A stretch of 64,000 nucleotides of DNA from positions 1 through 64,000 of the forward strand of contig JADDOH010000160.1 in NCBI GenBank assembly GCA_016648135.1, read 5' to 3'. Made by a program: the position numbers and the translations under genes. Positions within the stretch are counted from its first letter, which is position 1. Each line of letters starts with the position of its first letter. Below the pieces are notes generated by a model. The model was not told the origin of the DNA. It saw nothing but the letters and a program-made list of their open reading frames with translations, and searched no databases. Below are positions 10,690-19,759 of the stretch, one piece after another. The DNA comes from Agrypnia vestita (taxonomy: Eukaryota; Arthropoda; Insecta; Trichoptera; Phryganeidae).

Positions 10690-10930
10690 CTTTTCAGAAT
10701 GATTTTGAGTATGTTTAAATTTTTCAAGAACACAATATGTCCCTACTGGATTATATTCCCATGGGGACATCATTAATCGAGATATATTATGTCTCATAGA
10801 GAAATAGCTATTTTTTATATGTGAAAGTAGATATGTAAGTCTTTTTGGGTGTTTCTAGGGCTTACGACCTATCGTGCGGCTGGCTTAACTGATCACTTTA
10901 CATAATGTAACATCCACCAATTCTTCCCAT
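10690..10930 (+). repeat. Foldback family F, single arm
   Basis: Blocks TCAAGAACACAATATGTCCC, GGGGACATCATTAATCGAG, GAAAGTAGATATGTAAGTC, CTTACGACC, GGCTTAACTGATCAC and TAACATCCACCAATTC occur in this order. The same order is seen at 43290-43500, 27690-27870 and in both arms of the inverted repeat at 62961-63425. Noncoding dispersed element. Confidence 0.7.
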
Positions 10931-11150
10931 GATGGACTGAAATATCTATCAATTCTTGTTTTTACTACCGACATCTGTGGATGAAATTTGCCATACCCAT
11001 ACAGAATCGCCACCACGCCACGTCGGGATAAGATAGAGAAGGTTCCCTTCTTAATTTCCGCCGATGACCGTGTGATCTAGACACTCGAAATAAATCCAAT
11101 CCAACAACCAGCTACGGACACAGTTGAAGTTGTACTTACAGTTTCAATTG

Positions 11151-11400
11151 TCAATTCTCAATCGAATAAGAAAGACACCGGCACAGTGCGTTCCAACTGT
11201 CACTGGTCAGATTTCGTGAGATTTGAAATCCTCGCTAGCTATTGGTGCGGAATACATCGAGCGTCAATTTTGACCAATCTCAATCAAATAAGAAAGACAC
11301 CGGCACAGTGCCTTCCAAATGTCACTGGTCAGATTTCGTAAGATTTGAAATCCTTGCTAGCTATTGGTGCGGAATACATCGAGCGTCAATTTTGACCAAT
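11151..11400 (+). repeat. Two-unit tandem duplication, 122-bp period
   Basis: ATCGAATAAGAAAGACACCG at 11161 recurs as ATCAAATAAGAAAGACACCG at 11283, and the copies stay parallel through GATTTGAAATCC, GCTAGCTATTGGTGCGG and TCAATTTTGACCAATC. Only a handful of substitutions separate the units, so the duplication is fairly recent. Unit sequence is unique in the window. Confidence 0.9.
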
Positions 11401-11614
11401 CACAGCTCATCATTTCGATCCGCGACCGGCGGCGGCGCGGCGCGGTCACGAAACAAATTAATTAGTAAGTTACCAAATCAACGATGTTTTAAAAATTAAT
11501 AAAATTGTCCCACTTTGCGGGGGGCTTATGTGATACAAAACGTAACAGAAGATTGAATGAGAAAAAAATGTGAATTTTGCTCTCAAATGAAATGTATAAA
11601 AATCTACAATGGGC

Positions 11615-11990
11615 GTGAACAAATAAATAAAGGCTAAATCCAAGATAATGGTCCCATTGCATATACAACGAAAATGAGTATTTCACTATATTATTGAATG
11701 TGCTAATAACAAAATGAAAGATAATTTACGTTTAAATAGTAAGTATTAAATAAGATATTACACTTTAAAGTTCCGAAAAATGCACTGCATATTTTGACAT
11801 TTCATAGGCAATATATGTTAGGTTAGGTTATTGGGTTTGGTTAGGTTAGGTTATTAGGTTTGGTTTGTTTAATTTAGATTACGATTATTTTAGTTAGATT
11901 AAATTAACAAGACGTTAAATTATATAGTGAAATACTTATTTTCATTGTATGAACAACGGGACCATCATCTTGGATTATTCCTAAATAAAA
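11615..11990. mobile_element. Foldback/TIR element with TTAGG-like core
   Basis: The arms at about 11621-11690 and 11920-11987 are reverse complements over about 68 bases, sharing AATCCAAGATAATGGTCCC and GAGTATTTCACTATAT. The middle holds a degenerate TTAGG array. No transposase. The target duplication is not clear. Confidence 0.75.
11815..11868 (+). repeat. Degenerate interstitial (TTAGG)n tract
   Basis: About ten units of TTAGG with variants TTGGG and TTTGG and two TTA remnants, in register. TTAGG is the ancestral insect telomere repeat. Its position inside a foldback element shows it is internal and not a chromosome end. Confidence 0.7.
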
Positions 11991-12935
11991 AACGCCTGAG
12001 TTTATCGTAAAAAAATAATATTACACAATAATTCCGACACAGCTCAGATTGAAACATGCCTTGTAGAAGAGAAAAATAAATCATTTTATATTCCCGGAAA
12101 ATCCAGCTGTAGAATTGAGTATTGAAGCCACGAACAGAAAGATGTACAATTCAAATGTAGAATTTTAAAGTGGATTAAAACGTGTAGAGAGGCAGATTAT
12201 GCCGCATGATAGCCGCTTTTCTATCCGGAGATACAGAATTTAAAAAACCGCGATAACCCGCGCCGGTCGGGGCAGCTTTGTTCGGTGTTGCCAGGATCGC
12301 GGTGGGGAGGAAAAGTTTTCACCGTCTGGCAATAAAACAACCTTTTTATATTAATCCGATACGACGAAGCAGGCCTTTAGTGTAACAAGTCAATGTTATC
12401 CAGATTTAGAAAGAACATGGCGCAATACGGAGGAGGAATTGGATAATGTGCGCTATCTGGAATCCAATCGCGAATTAACGAATCAGAATGAAACAGCTTT
12501 TCGGTCTGGCTTGATTACCAGAACAAAATAAAAAACTTTTTATCTTATTGCGTTCTCTTTTTTTTAATTATTCTTATTTCCATCTGTTAAGGCTCTGCCG
12601 GGAGAGTAACCTCTTTTTTGTTTAGCTGCGATATTTACATTATAAATCCTTTTAAAAATACAAGCGGAGCTGGTTATTTATTTCCGAGTACAAAACAAAA
12701 AAAGAAATTCATTAAATTCAACAAATGTACACAAAAAATTCTTGATAAATTATTTCAACCCCAAGTCTGTTTCTTACCTCCCCACCCCATCACCACCCAG
12801 TCCCCTTATATTATCATACATTTTTCACCTTAAAATTTATTATTACTACTTTTAAGTTTAGTTAATACCAGTTTAAGCATTTGTGGATCTTTGTAAGTGG
12901 TGTAAATCAAACAAATAACAAAAGGGAATTTAATT
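11991..12935. other. Single-copy stretch without gene
   Basis: Bases 12230-12320 and 12360-12510 are GC-richer than their surroundings and not repeated here; 12540-12840 is AT-rich with a 71-codon frame of low-complexity composition. Nothing recognisable. Confidence 0.4.
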
Positions 12936-13013
12936 TTCATTATATTACAATACAAACATCATAAAAAACGTTATTTATGTTAGTATATATAATCACTAAA
13001 AATTACTTTTTTT

Positions 13014-13054
13014 GTCTACCGGTTTCGAGACGTAACCCGTCTCTTCGTCAGGAC
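13014..13054 (-). ncRNA. Hammerhead ribozyme-like motif, intact core
   Basis: On the minus strand: GTC, CTGACGA, extra A, helix II GAGACG/CGTCTC (six perfect pairs, loop GGTTA), GAAAC, loop CG, GTA, then GAC complementary to GTC. This is the cleanest copy of its family: every hammerhead core base is present and both short outer helices pair. Predicted cleavage follows GTA. Confidence 0.7.
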
Positions 13055-13179
13055 AACCATTACACGAACGTGTTATTCTAACTAAAGGCTACATGCATGT
13101 GAAGAGTATTTTGTGAAGGTGTTGGTATGTAGACAATATTTTGGTTGTGGTGTGTAGTGATATTTAGATGCTAGTGATT

Positions 13180-13217
13180 GTCCTGACGAAGAGACGGGTT
13201 ACGTCTCGAAAGTAGAC
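13180..13217 (+). ncRNA. Hammerhead-like motif with helix III deletion
   Basis: Same core as the minus-strand partner at 13014-13054, with CTGACGA and helix II GAGACG/CGTCTC, but GAAAC-CG-GTA is shortened to GAAAGTA. The loss removes helix III, so cleavage by this copy is unlikely. Confidence 0.6.
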
Positions 13218-13384
13218 AAAAAAGTAATGTTTAGTGGTTGTATACTAACATAAATAACGTTTTGTTAAAAAATCTGACCATAAAGTAAATGCTTTAAACA
13301 TTAAAAATATTAATAATATACAAAAATTATATTTCATCAGTATAATGTTAACCAAATAAAAACTGAATCATCAAATGGATTTGT

Positions 13385-13495
13385 AGAATAAAGAAAAGAT
13401 CGTTGAGATGGTTTGACATGTGGAACGGATGAGCGAGGAAAGGGTGGCGAAGAAAATTTATGAGACAGTTTTCACGAGGGTGTAATACTTAAAAG
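13385..13495 (+). pseudogene. Small LINE family A-like fragment
   Basis: The plus strand encodes, with shifts, SLRWF, HVERM-like and EERVAKKIYETV residues, the same conserved block as in the copies at 45560 and 60360. About 110 bases only. Confidence 0.5.
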
Positions 13496-13713
13496 GCAAG
13501 CTACTCACCATTGATATTTTATTTAAAATAACTATACTCTTTTATGCTCAAAAAAATTGAGGCTGACAAACTGTTCCTTGAAAAATTATCCGACGAAAAT
13601 TAAATTTTCGTTCGAAAATTAAATTCGCGTTCAATAATTTTGGCTACAAAGAGTACACCAACAAAAAAAATCATGTAGGTTAATAAATAGAAAATAAAAT
13701 TAGTAGTATACTA

Positions 13714-13960
13714 GCTGTAACCCGTAAAAAATGTCGGTACTTTTACATGTCGGTTCCTAAGGAATAAGTTTGTGTTTATTTTATTTTAAAAAAAAATCGT
13801 AAAAAAATAATTGTGAAAAAAATGTTACCGGAAAAAAAATTACTATAAAAAAGTTACGGACTTAACACGAAGTTGCGGAGACAGGCAGACAGACAGACAG
13901 ACGGACGGACGGACGGACGGACAGAGACAGATAACGAAATTATTAACATTGGAATGGTTT
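13714..13960 (-). mobile_element. Nonautonomous Helitron-like element
   Basis: It opens with ACTAGCTGTAACCCGTAAAA (reverse of a CTAGT end), GGTACTTTTACATGTCGG, an A-rich middle, then AAGTTACGGACTTAACACG, a GACA/GACG microsatellite at 13882-13922 and AACGAAATTATTAACAT. The ends match the element at 6580-6731 in the opposite orientation. No tRNA-like block, so this is the simpler variant. No transposition protein. Confidence 0.6.
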
Positions 13961-14299
13961 GTAGACCAGATTGTACTGAATACAATGCAGTTTATTTTTA
14001 AAGTCTAGGATAGCCCAAAGCTGAGAAATTTAGAAAATTATTAATATGTGAAAATGCGAAAAACATATGTGACTACACCGACAAAATATTAGTACCTACC
14101 CTTTCGGGTCAGTTAATTTATTTTTTGCCGGGAAAAACGTATTTCAATGTTCTCAATCTATTTATTGGTGATTTTAGGAATTGTTACACTCTTAGCTACA
14201 CCTCTTGTACATATTTATTCCGTGTGAAACTACCCTGTTAAAAGCATCGTTATTATAATTTTCTTTTTTAACAAGAACACTAAAAGTCCGGGCACCGGA

Positions 14300-14400
14300 A
14301 AAAGGGGTAGATTAGCATATTGAATATAATTAAAAAATAGTCGCTTGGGTGCTTTGGTGATGTTGAGCGAATGAATGGGGAGAAACATTTCAATAAACCC
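14300..14400 (+). pseudogene. Small LINE family A-like fragment
   Basis: ISILNIIKK, then SLGCFGDVERMNGEKHF: equivalent to the RCFGLVERINGENM block of the copy at 45560. Flanked by unrelated sequence. Confidence 0.5.
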
Positions 14401-14404
14401 AGTC

Positions 14405-15335
14405 CAGTATAAGTATTTTATTCCTGACACCTATATGCCTCACTTACTTACTAATTTATCAGAACACTTAGGGAGCCGGATGGTATAGGCGAACTCTTTC
14501 TCCACCTTTCTAAAAATAGTTGTAACTAGGGGCAAGACGGGTTTGCTAAAACAATAACTATACAAGGTTTTTATAATCACAACATTTACACTTATCGATA
14601 ATCACTAAATGATTTATTTTTTATCAAGTTGGAAAAAATCATCTAAACAGGGGCAAAAAAGGGCTTATTTATTTTTACAAAGACTCAGATCGAAGGATAT
14701 TAATCCAAAAAATCGTTCTTCCATACGCTTTGAGTATGCTGCTATTTTTATTTTTTTATTTATTAGAGACACTAACAGGATAATAGGTACATGATACTCT
14801 GATAATAAACATTATAGTGAAGACTATGCCCATTATCCCAATTACAAGTGTCTTCGGTACGCTCTAGTAACATGTATTTTTGCAATTAATTATATTTTAC
14901 ATGTACATTTATGTGTATTGTTTATTTTGTGTTTGAATGTAGTGCGATAGTATTTGATGAATGATTGATTTAATGGATCTATAGGTTCATGTCATCGTTT
15001 AGAAAATGGATGTTGTGTATGAGTGAGTTTTTGAACTGTGTCTGCAAGAATATCAGCATCAATGTTAGGGTCAGCACAATACAAAATATATGTGCGACAC
15101 AACCTTGTGATGGGAGAAACTTTATTAGTGTGCTGACATATTCTAAAGAACTCCGGGTTTCTTATACGGGGTTTAACATCTCTTCTTCTTCATTTTAATT
15201 GCATACTGATTTTAAAAGGCCAAAAGGCACACCGATTGTTTCATTTTATATACACATTGCTCTAAAGTTGTCTATGGCAAACCCTGCTCTACAGCACATT
15301 TCCTAAACCCTTAACATTTTTGGTTAACACCTTTT
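14405..15335. other. No gene recognised
   Basis: Mostly AT-rich with frames of 60-70 codons and no family resemblance. Bases 15000-15230 look single-copy within the window. Confidence 0.4.
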
Positions 15336-15416
15336 CTTCAGCCTTTTACCTGTTCAAGGTCTTACCGAGCAAGATGGCACCCCTCAAATTCTTGATCTCT
15401 TCTGGTAGGAGCCTTA

Positions 15417-15560
15417 GGGCCGGTTGTTTCAAGTTGGATTAAAGTAAGCGTTCTTTAAAAGCATAGATTTTTACGTTCTCCACCAATCAGACGACCGTTT
15501 TCGTAAAAATCTATGCTTTTATCGACCGCTTACTTTGATCGAACTTGAAACAACCGGGCC
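15417..15560. mobile_element. PIF/Harbinger-like hairpin MITE, copy 1
   Basis: The 144-bp element is almost wholly an inverted repeat, with ends GGGCCGGTTGTTTCAAGTT and the complement of AACTTGAAACAACCGGGCC. It is flanked by TTA on both sides (15414-15416, 15561-15563). A 3-bp TTA/TWA duplication and GG-starting termini fit PIF/Harbinger. A reverse-orientation copy lies at 42050-42194. No coding capacity. Confidence 0.85.
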
Positions 15561-15678
15561 TTAGTGCATGTTAACCTTCGGTTAGATTAATACGCATGCG
15601 AGGAAAATTTGTTAAGTTATTAGTAAGTGTGTGAATTATACTGTGGTTGTAGTGTGGAGTGAAATTTACATGCTAGTG

Positions 15679-16101
15679 TATTGCCTGCCCAACATAACTT
15701 GGCGTGCGGCAGGATTGGAATTAAAACCCTCCCCGCCCGCACCCGGCGGCAACCCCTCGCCCTGTAATTCAGTACAATTTTGTATTTGCTCGGGAGCTGT
15801 GACATCTTGATTACCAATATGCACTGAATTATTATGACCAAAACAGTCCGGGGTGGTGCAAGAACAATTGCCAATGAGGTATTAAAGTTTTGCGAAGCTG
15901 AAAAAGCAAATAATGGACCGATATTACCGTCTGACAGTTTGACAGATGGAGCGGCCGCCGCGGAGCGCGCTGTTACCCGACCAAATTTATATTGAAGGCT
16001 CTTCAGTACATTATGTATTGTGTAATAAATTTACAACCTGGCAACTTCTGTTTCGCGACAGGGGCGAGCTCTCTCGCACGCCAAGTTATCGTGGTGGCAC
16101 T
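15679..16101. mobile_element. TIR transposon nested in a hammerhead repeat
   Basis: The imperfect terminal inverted repeats share ATAACTTGGCGTGCG near both ends (about 15694-15708 and the complement at 16074-16090) with flanking GCC blocks. The host repeat is split, with CTAGTG on both sides (15673-15678 and 16102-16107), a candidate target duplication of 6-8 bp compatible with hAT. It is 423 bp with no transposase; the 84-codon antisense frame inside has no family resemblance. Confidence 0.7.
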
Positions 16102-16110
16102 CTAGTGGTT

Positions 16111-16150
16111 GTCCTAACGAAGAGACGGGGACGTCTCGAAACAGGTAGAC
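16111..16150 (+). ncRNA. Hammerhead-like motif with a core mutation
   Basis: GTC, CTAACGA (the G of CTGA changed to A), extra A, helix II GAGACG/CGTCTC, GAAAC, AG, GTA and GAC. Helices are intact but the core G is lost, so catalysis should be abolished or severely reduced. Confidence 0.6.
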
Positions 16151-16210
16151 TAAAAATCTCTGTAAGTGGTTATATGCTAACACGCTTAACATTTTGCTTT
16201 CTGATTATCC

Positions 16211-16635
16211 ATTCAATGTATGCACAACGAGCGGCGTGCATCACGGGTAAATTATTGATTAGCCACTATTTGCTGACACGTCTGTTTATGGGGTGTCTCA
16301 GATCAGACAATAATGTACAAACTCCATTTCCCGCGCGCGCACAGAATGGGCAATGAGTGCGCGGCGGTGCATCCATCCATCCCACTCGGAACAGATTGAA
16401 ATATGTTCGCTAACTCTTCTCCAGAAACTTTGGGGCGTGCCCGGCCTGCCAAGCGGCCGAGCTGCGTCCAGACGAATGCACGGTCCGCCGGCAAAACACT
16501 GTATGTCACCAAATTAGAAAAACGTTAACCTCGTTACCTCTGCGTGAGTTTAATAATATTTTTATTCTTTTCGATACTTTAGTTTCGGGAAAAACAAAAT
16601 TTTCCAAATTTAACGAACATCATGAATAATCTGTA
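16211..16635. other. Single-copy stretch, partly CpG-rich
   Basis: Bases 16320-16500 are GC- and CpG-richer and unrepeated; open frames on both strands cross here without recognisable similarity. Function unknown. Confidence 0.35.
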
Positions 16636-16639
16636 CAAT

Positions 16640-16900
16640 GCAAAAGCCAAATCCACCAAAAATATATAAGTATATGAGGCAAGTGTTGAAGGCAACAGGA
16701 ATAGAGGACGTCCGCGAAAAACCTGGCATGATCAGATACATTGGAGGACGACCCTGTTAAAGGCCTCAACAACCGTAGAGCTTGCACGAGAAGATGTATG
16801 AATGTAGCCAAAGCAAAAGAGGTGTGCCAAGATAGAAGAATATGGCATTCTCTCAACTCTGCCTACACCTGCGGAGATACGGCGTGATGGTTGGTTAGTT
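16640..16900 (+). pseudogene. LINE family A 3' end
   Basis: Parallel at nucleotide level to 60660-60870: GTTGAAGGCAACAGGAAT, CCTGGCATGATCAGATAC, CCTGTTAAA and GAAGATGTATGAATGTAGCC. Translated with shifts it gives RRCMNVAKAKEVCQDRRIWH. It ends in GGCGTGATGGTTGGTTAGTT. 5'-truncated. Confidence 0.75.
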
Positions 16901-16904
16901 AGTG

Positions 16905-17170
16905 TATAACGATATCTAAATTCATAATTGTCTATGTTAAAATATCCGTCACTAACACCATTAGGTGGCGCAAATAATCGTTAGGTATAAAAAGCACAAT
17001 AAAACTTTATTTTATGTGTAACAATGTCCATCACCAACGCTAAGAGATAACGCAAATAATGATGAGGTATAAAAAGCAAAAAAAAAACATAATTCTCTAT
17101 GTAATGATGTTCGTCACTAACGCTACCAGTTGATATGATGTGATGTATAGGGCATCTTATAGCTGGTAGC
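16905..17170 (+). repeat. Tandem array of about 83-bp units
   Basis: Three units, each with a CTATGTAAnnATGTCCGTCA-type block, CACTAACGCTA, GCGCAAATAAT and AGGTATAAAAAGCA, starting near 16930, 17013 and 17096. Related units occur at 53965-54095, immediately before a Helitron/SINE composite, and inverted single units near 9615 and 31105. Probably the internal tandem part of a mobile element. Confidence 0.8.
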
Positions 17171-17179
17171 AAAAAATTT

Positions 17180-17660
17180 GTGGGGTCTCCTTAATTTAAT
17201 TTTGAAAAGAAAATATTATTTATAAATCGGCAAAAAGATTTCGACGGGCCTTCCTCCAAATGACCACATTGTGACATACAGCGTTCTACCAGCGGAGCAT
17301 TCGAATGTATGGGAATTTGAGAGGTGTGAAACATTTCCGTCCGAGGCGATCGCGCGGCCCGATTTATGCGCGCTGACCGCCGCGCATCTCGGATCGGGCG
17401 CGAAATATGAATCGGCTTCAGACTAGGTGGCTTCTTTTGCTTTTGGTCGAGTCTGCTTCGGTTGCACTGATCCTCGCAATAAACACTGGTTGCGAACATG
17501 CCCGCAGAACGTGACGGGAATCGGATATCGTTCTCAAGCTGGAAATGATTGAGAAACGGCACGCGGTGTTGTTGAAATGTGTGAAATAACTTAAAACAAT
17601 TTGGTTTTTATTAGCAACTTGCCCGACGCTTTAGAATGCATCTCCTAATTGAGTTGTTGT
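17180..17660. other. Single-copy, GC-richer stretch
   Basis: Bases 17330-17560 carry many CG dinucleotides and a minus-strand frame of 123 codons (17562-17191), rich in Arg and Ser and without recognisable domains. It might hold regulatory DNA or a small exon; I cannot support a gene. Confidence 0.3.
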
Positions 17661-17779
17661 ATCGGAAAACATATCCGACATGTTTATTTCATTATTTAAC
17701 ACAAGTAGTTATAAAATACATACAAGGAATAAGATAAGCGTTTATACAAAAAAAAAAAAAATTAACATACAGACCGTCA

Positions 17780-18065
17780 ACACGTCATTGATGACCCTAA
17801 TAGATGGTCATTTAGTGACATTAGAGTACAAGTTTGAGTATTGTGTGAACATTTTACGGTTAATTAATAATTAATAATGAAAGATAATAAATGATAAAAT
17901 ATATAAATATAAAAATATCGCAGTTCAATAAATATTTCAATAATTGTTTTAAATAAATAAATTAATATGCTATAAACATAGAACTAACTTGATGGTCTGC
18001 TGGGATGAGGCTCGAACCCTCTACCACCAGATAACTTACCGTTAGACCAACGAGCAGTTCAAATA
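17780..18065 (-). mobile_element. tRNA-derived SINE
   Basis: The minus strand begins with CTGCTCGTTGGTCTAACGG (A-box-like) and B-box-like GGTTCGAGCC, with T stem GAGG/CCTC and acceptor-like CTGCT/AGCAG ends at 17996-18058. It is followed by an AT-rich body and a block GTACTCTAATGTCAC / GACCATCTATTAGGGTC also found at 33670-33770. The Pol III head plus a shared body indicates a SINE. Confidence 0.6.
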
Positions 18066-18745
18066 AAATGTTTAAAATTAAAGTCTGTCAGGGATGTCCG
18101 TCTGCCATATGCAGATATAGGGACAAATTTTGTTATCAATATTTGACCCACGTCCTGAGGAATATCTCTAAGACATTTGACACATGGACATATTCCTAGT
18201 CTACACATAGACAAGTTTTATGGTAGGTTCACTAATTTTTAAAATTAAATAACATAATAATCTACAGACGTAATACCCGCCAGACGATACAATAAGGAGG
18301 AGAGAATTTAGAAGAGGATTAACAGTAAGCGGCAGACAACGGTAGGTTCAAATGGTGGGTTCAGGATACCGAGGTAAGCCGTTTGGGCTATCAGCCTGAG
18401 AGGAAGATTTGTACCCCCGACCGCAAAACGGTGTATCGCGAAATTAATACACGAGAAACTAGTAATGTTCAAACAAAAACATTACTTCGGTTACTTTATT
18501 TATTTACCTTTGGTAACACACGGTACTGTTATTTTAAATTTGTTTATCGATGAGTATATCGATAATTGATAACTGAGATGTGACTTTTATCTGGTACTCG
18601 TAATGTTTTCGCAATTCGATGGGCAAATCTCTATAAATAAAAATCTCAAATAACGGTTAAAATACCATCTTTACGAAAAACGGTAGAGATATAGGCCCAG
18701 TGTGAGTATACGTATTTAAGGATAGTAATGGATAATTAATATGCT
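18066..18745. other. No gene recognised
   Basis: Mixed composition, no useful open frame. Confidence 0.4.
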
Positions 18746-18747
18746 TC

Positions 18748-18785
18748 AGTCCTGAGGAAGATATAGTGATGTCGAAACCGATAAC
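18748..18785 (+). ncRNA. Hammerhead-like motif, diverged
   Basis: CTGAGGA, extra A, helix II GATAT/ATGTC (five pairs, one G-T), GAAAC, CG, ATA. The core is complete but the G of the GTA cleavage side is A, breaking helix III, and helix I does not pair. Probably inactive. Confidence 0.45.
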
Positions 18786-18979
18786 AACAAAGTCATTTTT
18801 GATGTTTATATCGTTAACTTTGCGGTTACGGTGTGGTTTATATAAAGCTTTTAGTTTATTAAAATTAATAGATTACAGATACTTATATATTTATTATTTA
18901 AAACTCTTTTATATGTCGCTCGTCTAATTTGTTCAAAAATATATTCAGCGACTTGGATCTCTTCAATTCATCAATCTAT

Positions 18980-19300
18980 GAATTTAAAACTCTTGGATAT
19001 TCACCTCAGTCATAAAACTTTTTTTTTCTCTTTTTTAATCCATCTTCTTTTTTTGTCCAGACTTGATATATGTAACTTTTATCTTATATCTTTCTTTAAT
19101 TCATCTTTTTTCTTCTGTCCAGACCTCATATATGTATATGCAGATGTATTTATCAGATATCCTTATGCTATATAGCTTTTGCACTTCTTTTTCTACTTAT
19201 CTCTTCCCCTTTTTACTAAGTAGATCTGTCCTTTCCTATCCATTTCTGATTCCCCTTTTACCTTTAATTCTTTGACTTTCATAGTTTGTTCGTAACTTTA
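18980..19300 (+). repeat. Pyrimidine-rich low-complexity stretch
   Basis: Long T/C runs such as TTTTTTTCTCTTTTTTAATCC and a repeated CATATATGTA/ATCTT pattern. The overlapping frames of 65-70 codons reflect composition only. Confidence 0.5.
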
Positions 19301-19614
19301 AAATTTCACCGTTTTTTTGTACAACTGAAGTTATTGTTGCTATATGTCAATAAACATGTTAACTCTGTGGAAACTTGGTAAGCTAAGATGGTCGCTATAC
19401 TATGCAATAATCATGTGTAATCTGATTTTTTAGTTTCCCATGCTAAAAAAAATTTAAAAATTCCATGTACTTCTACGGATGTCGGTCACTCTCTTTTTAA
19501 AACCGTGATGATTCAGTTATCTTTTCTGTTGAGGTGAGATGTTATATGTCCTATAAAAGCAAAGGCAGCAATATCATAAAAAATGTTTTGAAAATGCAGT
19601 CAGCAAGGTTTACT

Positions 19615-19740
19615 AAATTAAAATATATTAAATTCTAGATTTTATGTATCTGTCCCTTCGCAAATCATGTCTCCTATAATTTTATAGGCAATGTTTCCTG
19701 TAAAATCTAGAATTCAGTACATTATAAAGTCGTAATTCTC
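19615..19740. repeat. Short inverted repeat
   Basis: AAATTCTAGATTTTATGTAT near 19630 pairs with TGTAAAATCTAGAATTCAG near 19698. The left arm also matches bases 400-440, so it is a dispersed foldback. Confidence 0.55.
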
Positions 19741-19759
19741 AATGGCTGCATTAATTTTT

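Larger units (their letters stand above)
12940..13330. mobile_element. Inverted pair of hammerhead-bearing repeats
   Basis: Arms of about 90 bases (12967-13057 and 13176-13268) are reverse complements, sharing AACGTTATTTATGTTAGTAT and the whole ribozyme-like core. The spacer carries GGTTGTGGTGTGTAGTGAT, the normal upstream part of the family. The arrangement resembles inverted terminal parts of a Penelope-like insertion or head-to-head insertions. No coding region. Confidence 0.75.
15365..16210 (+). repeat. Hammerhead-bearing repeat, copy 2, with two nested insertions
   Basis: The left part (ATTCTTGATCTCTTCTGGTA to ACATGCTAGTG) and right part (CTAGTGGTTGTCC to ATGCTAACACGCTTAACATT) together match the uninterrupted copy at 4790-5110. 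The interruptions are the hairpin MITE at 15417-15560 and the TIR element at 15679-16101. The element therefore predates both. Confidence 0.75.

Noticed and set aside
11815..11868. True telomere end
   Set aside because: Short, degenerate and internal, enclosed by the arms of a foldback element.
13882..13922. CRISPR-like short repeats
   Set aside because: Simple GACA/GACG microsatellite without spacers; the DNA is eukaryotic.
15946..16356. 136-codon plus-strand frame as a gene
   Set aside because: Crosses the right part of a TIR element and the hammerhead repeat, so it spans unrelated mobile sequences.
17191..17562. 123-codon minus-strand frame as a gene
   Set aside because: Arg/Ser-rich product explained by local CpG content. 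No known family and no supporting signals.
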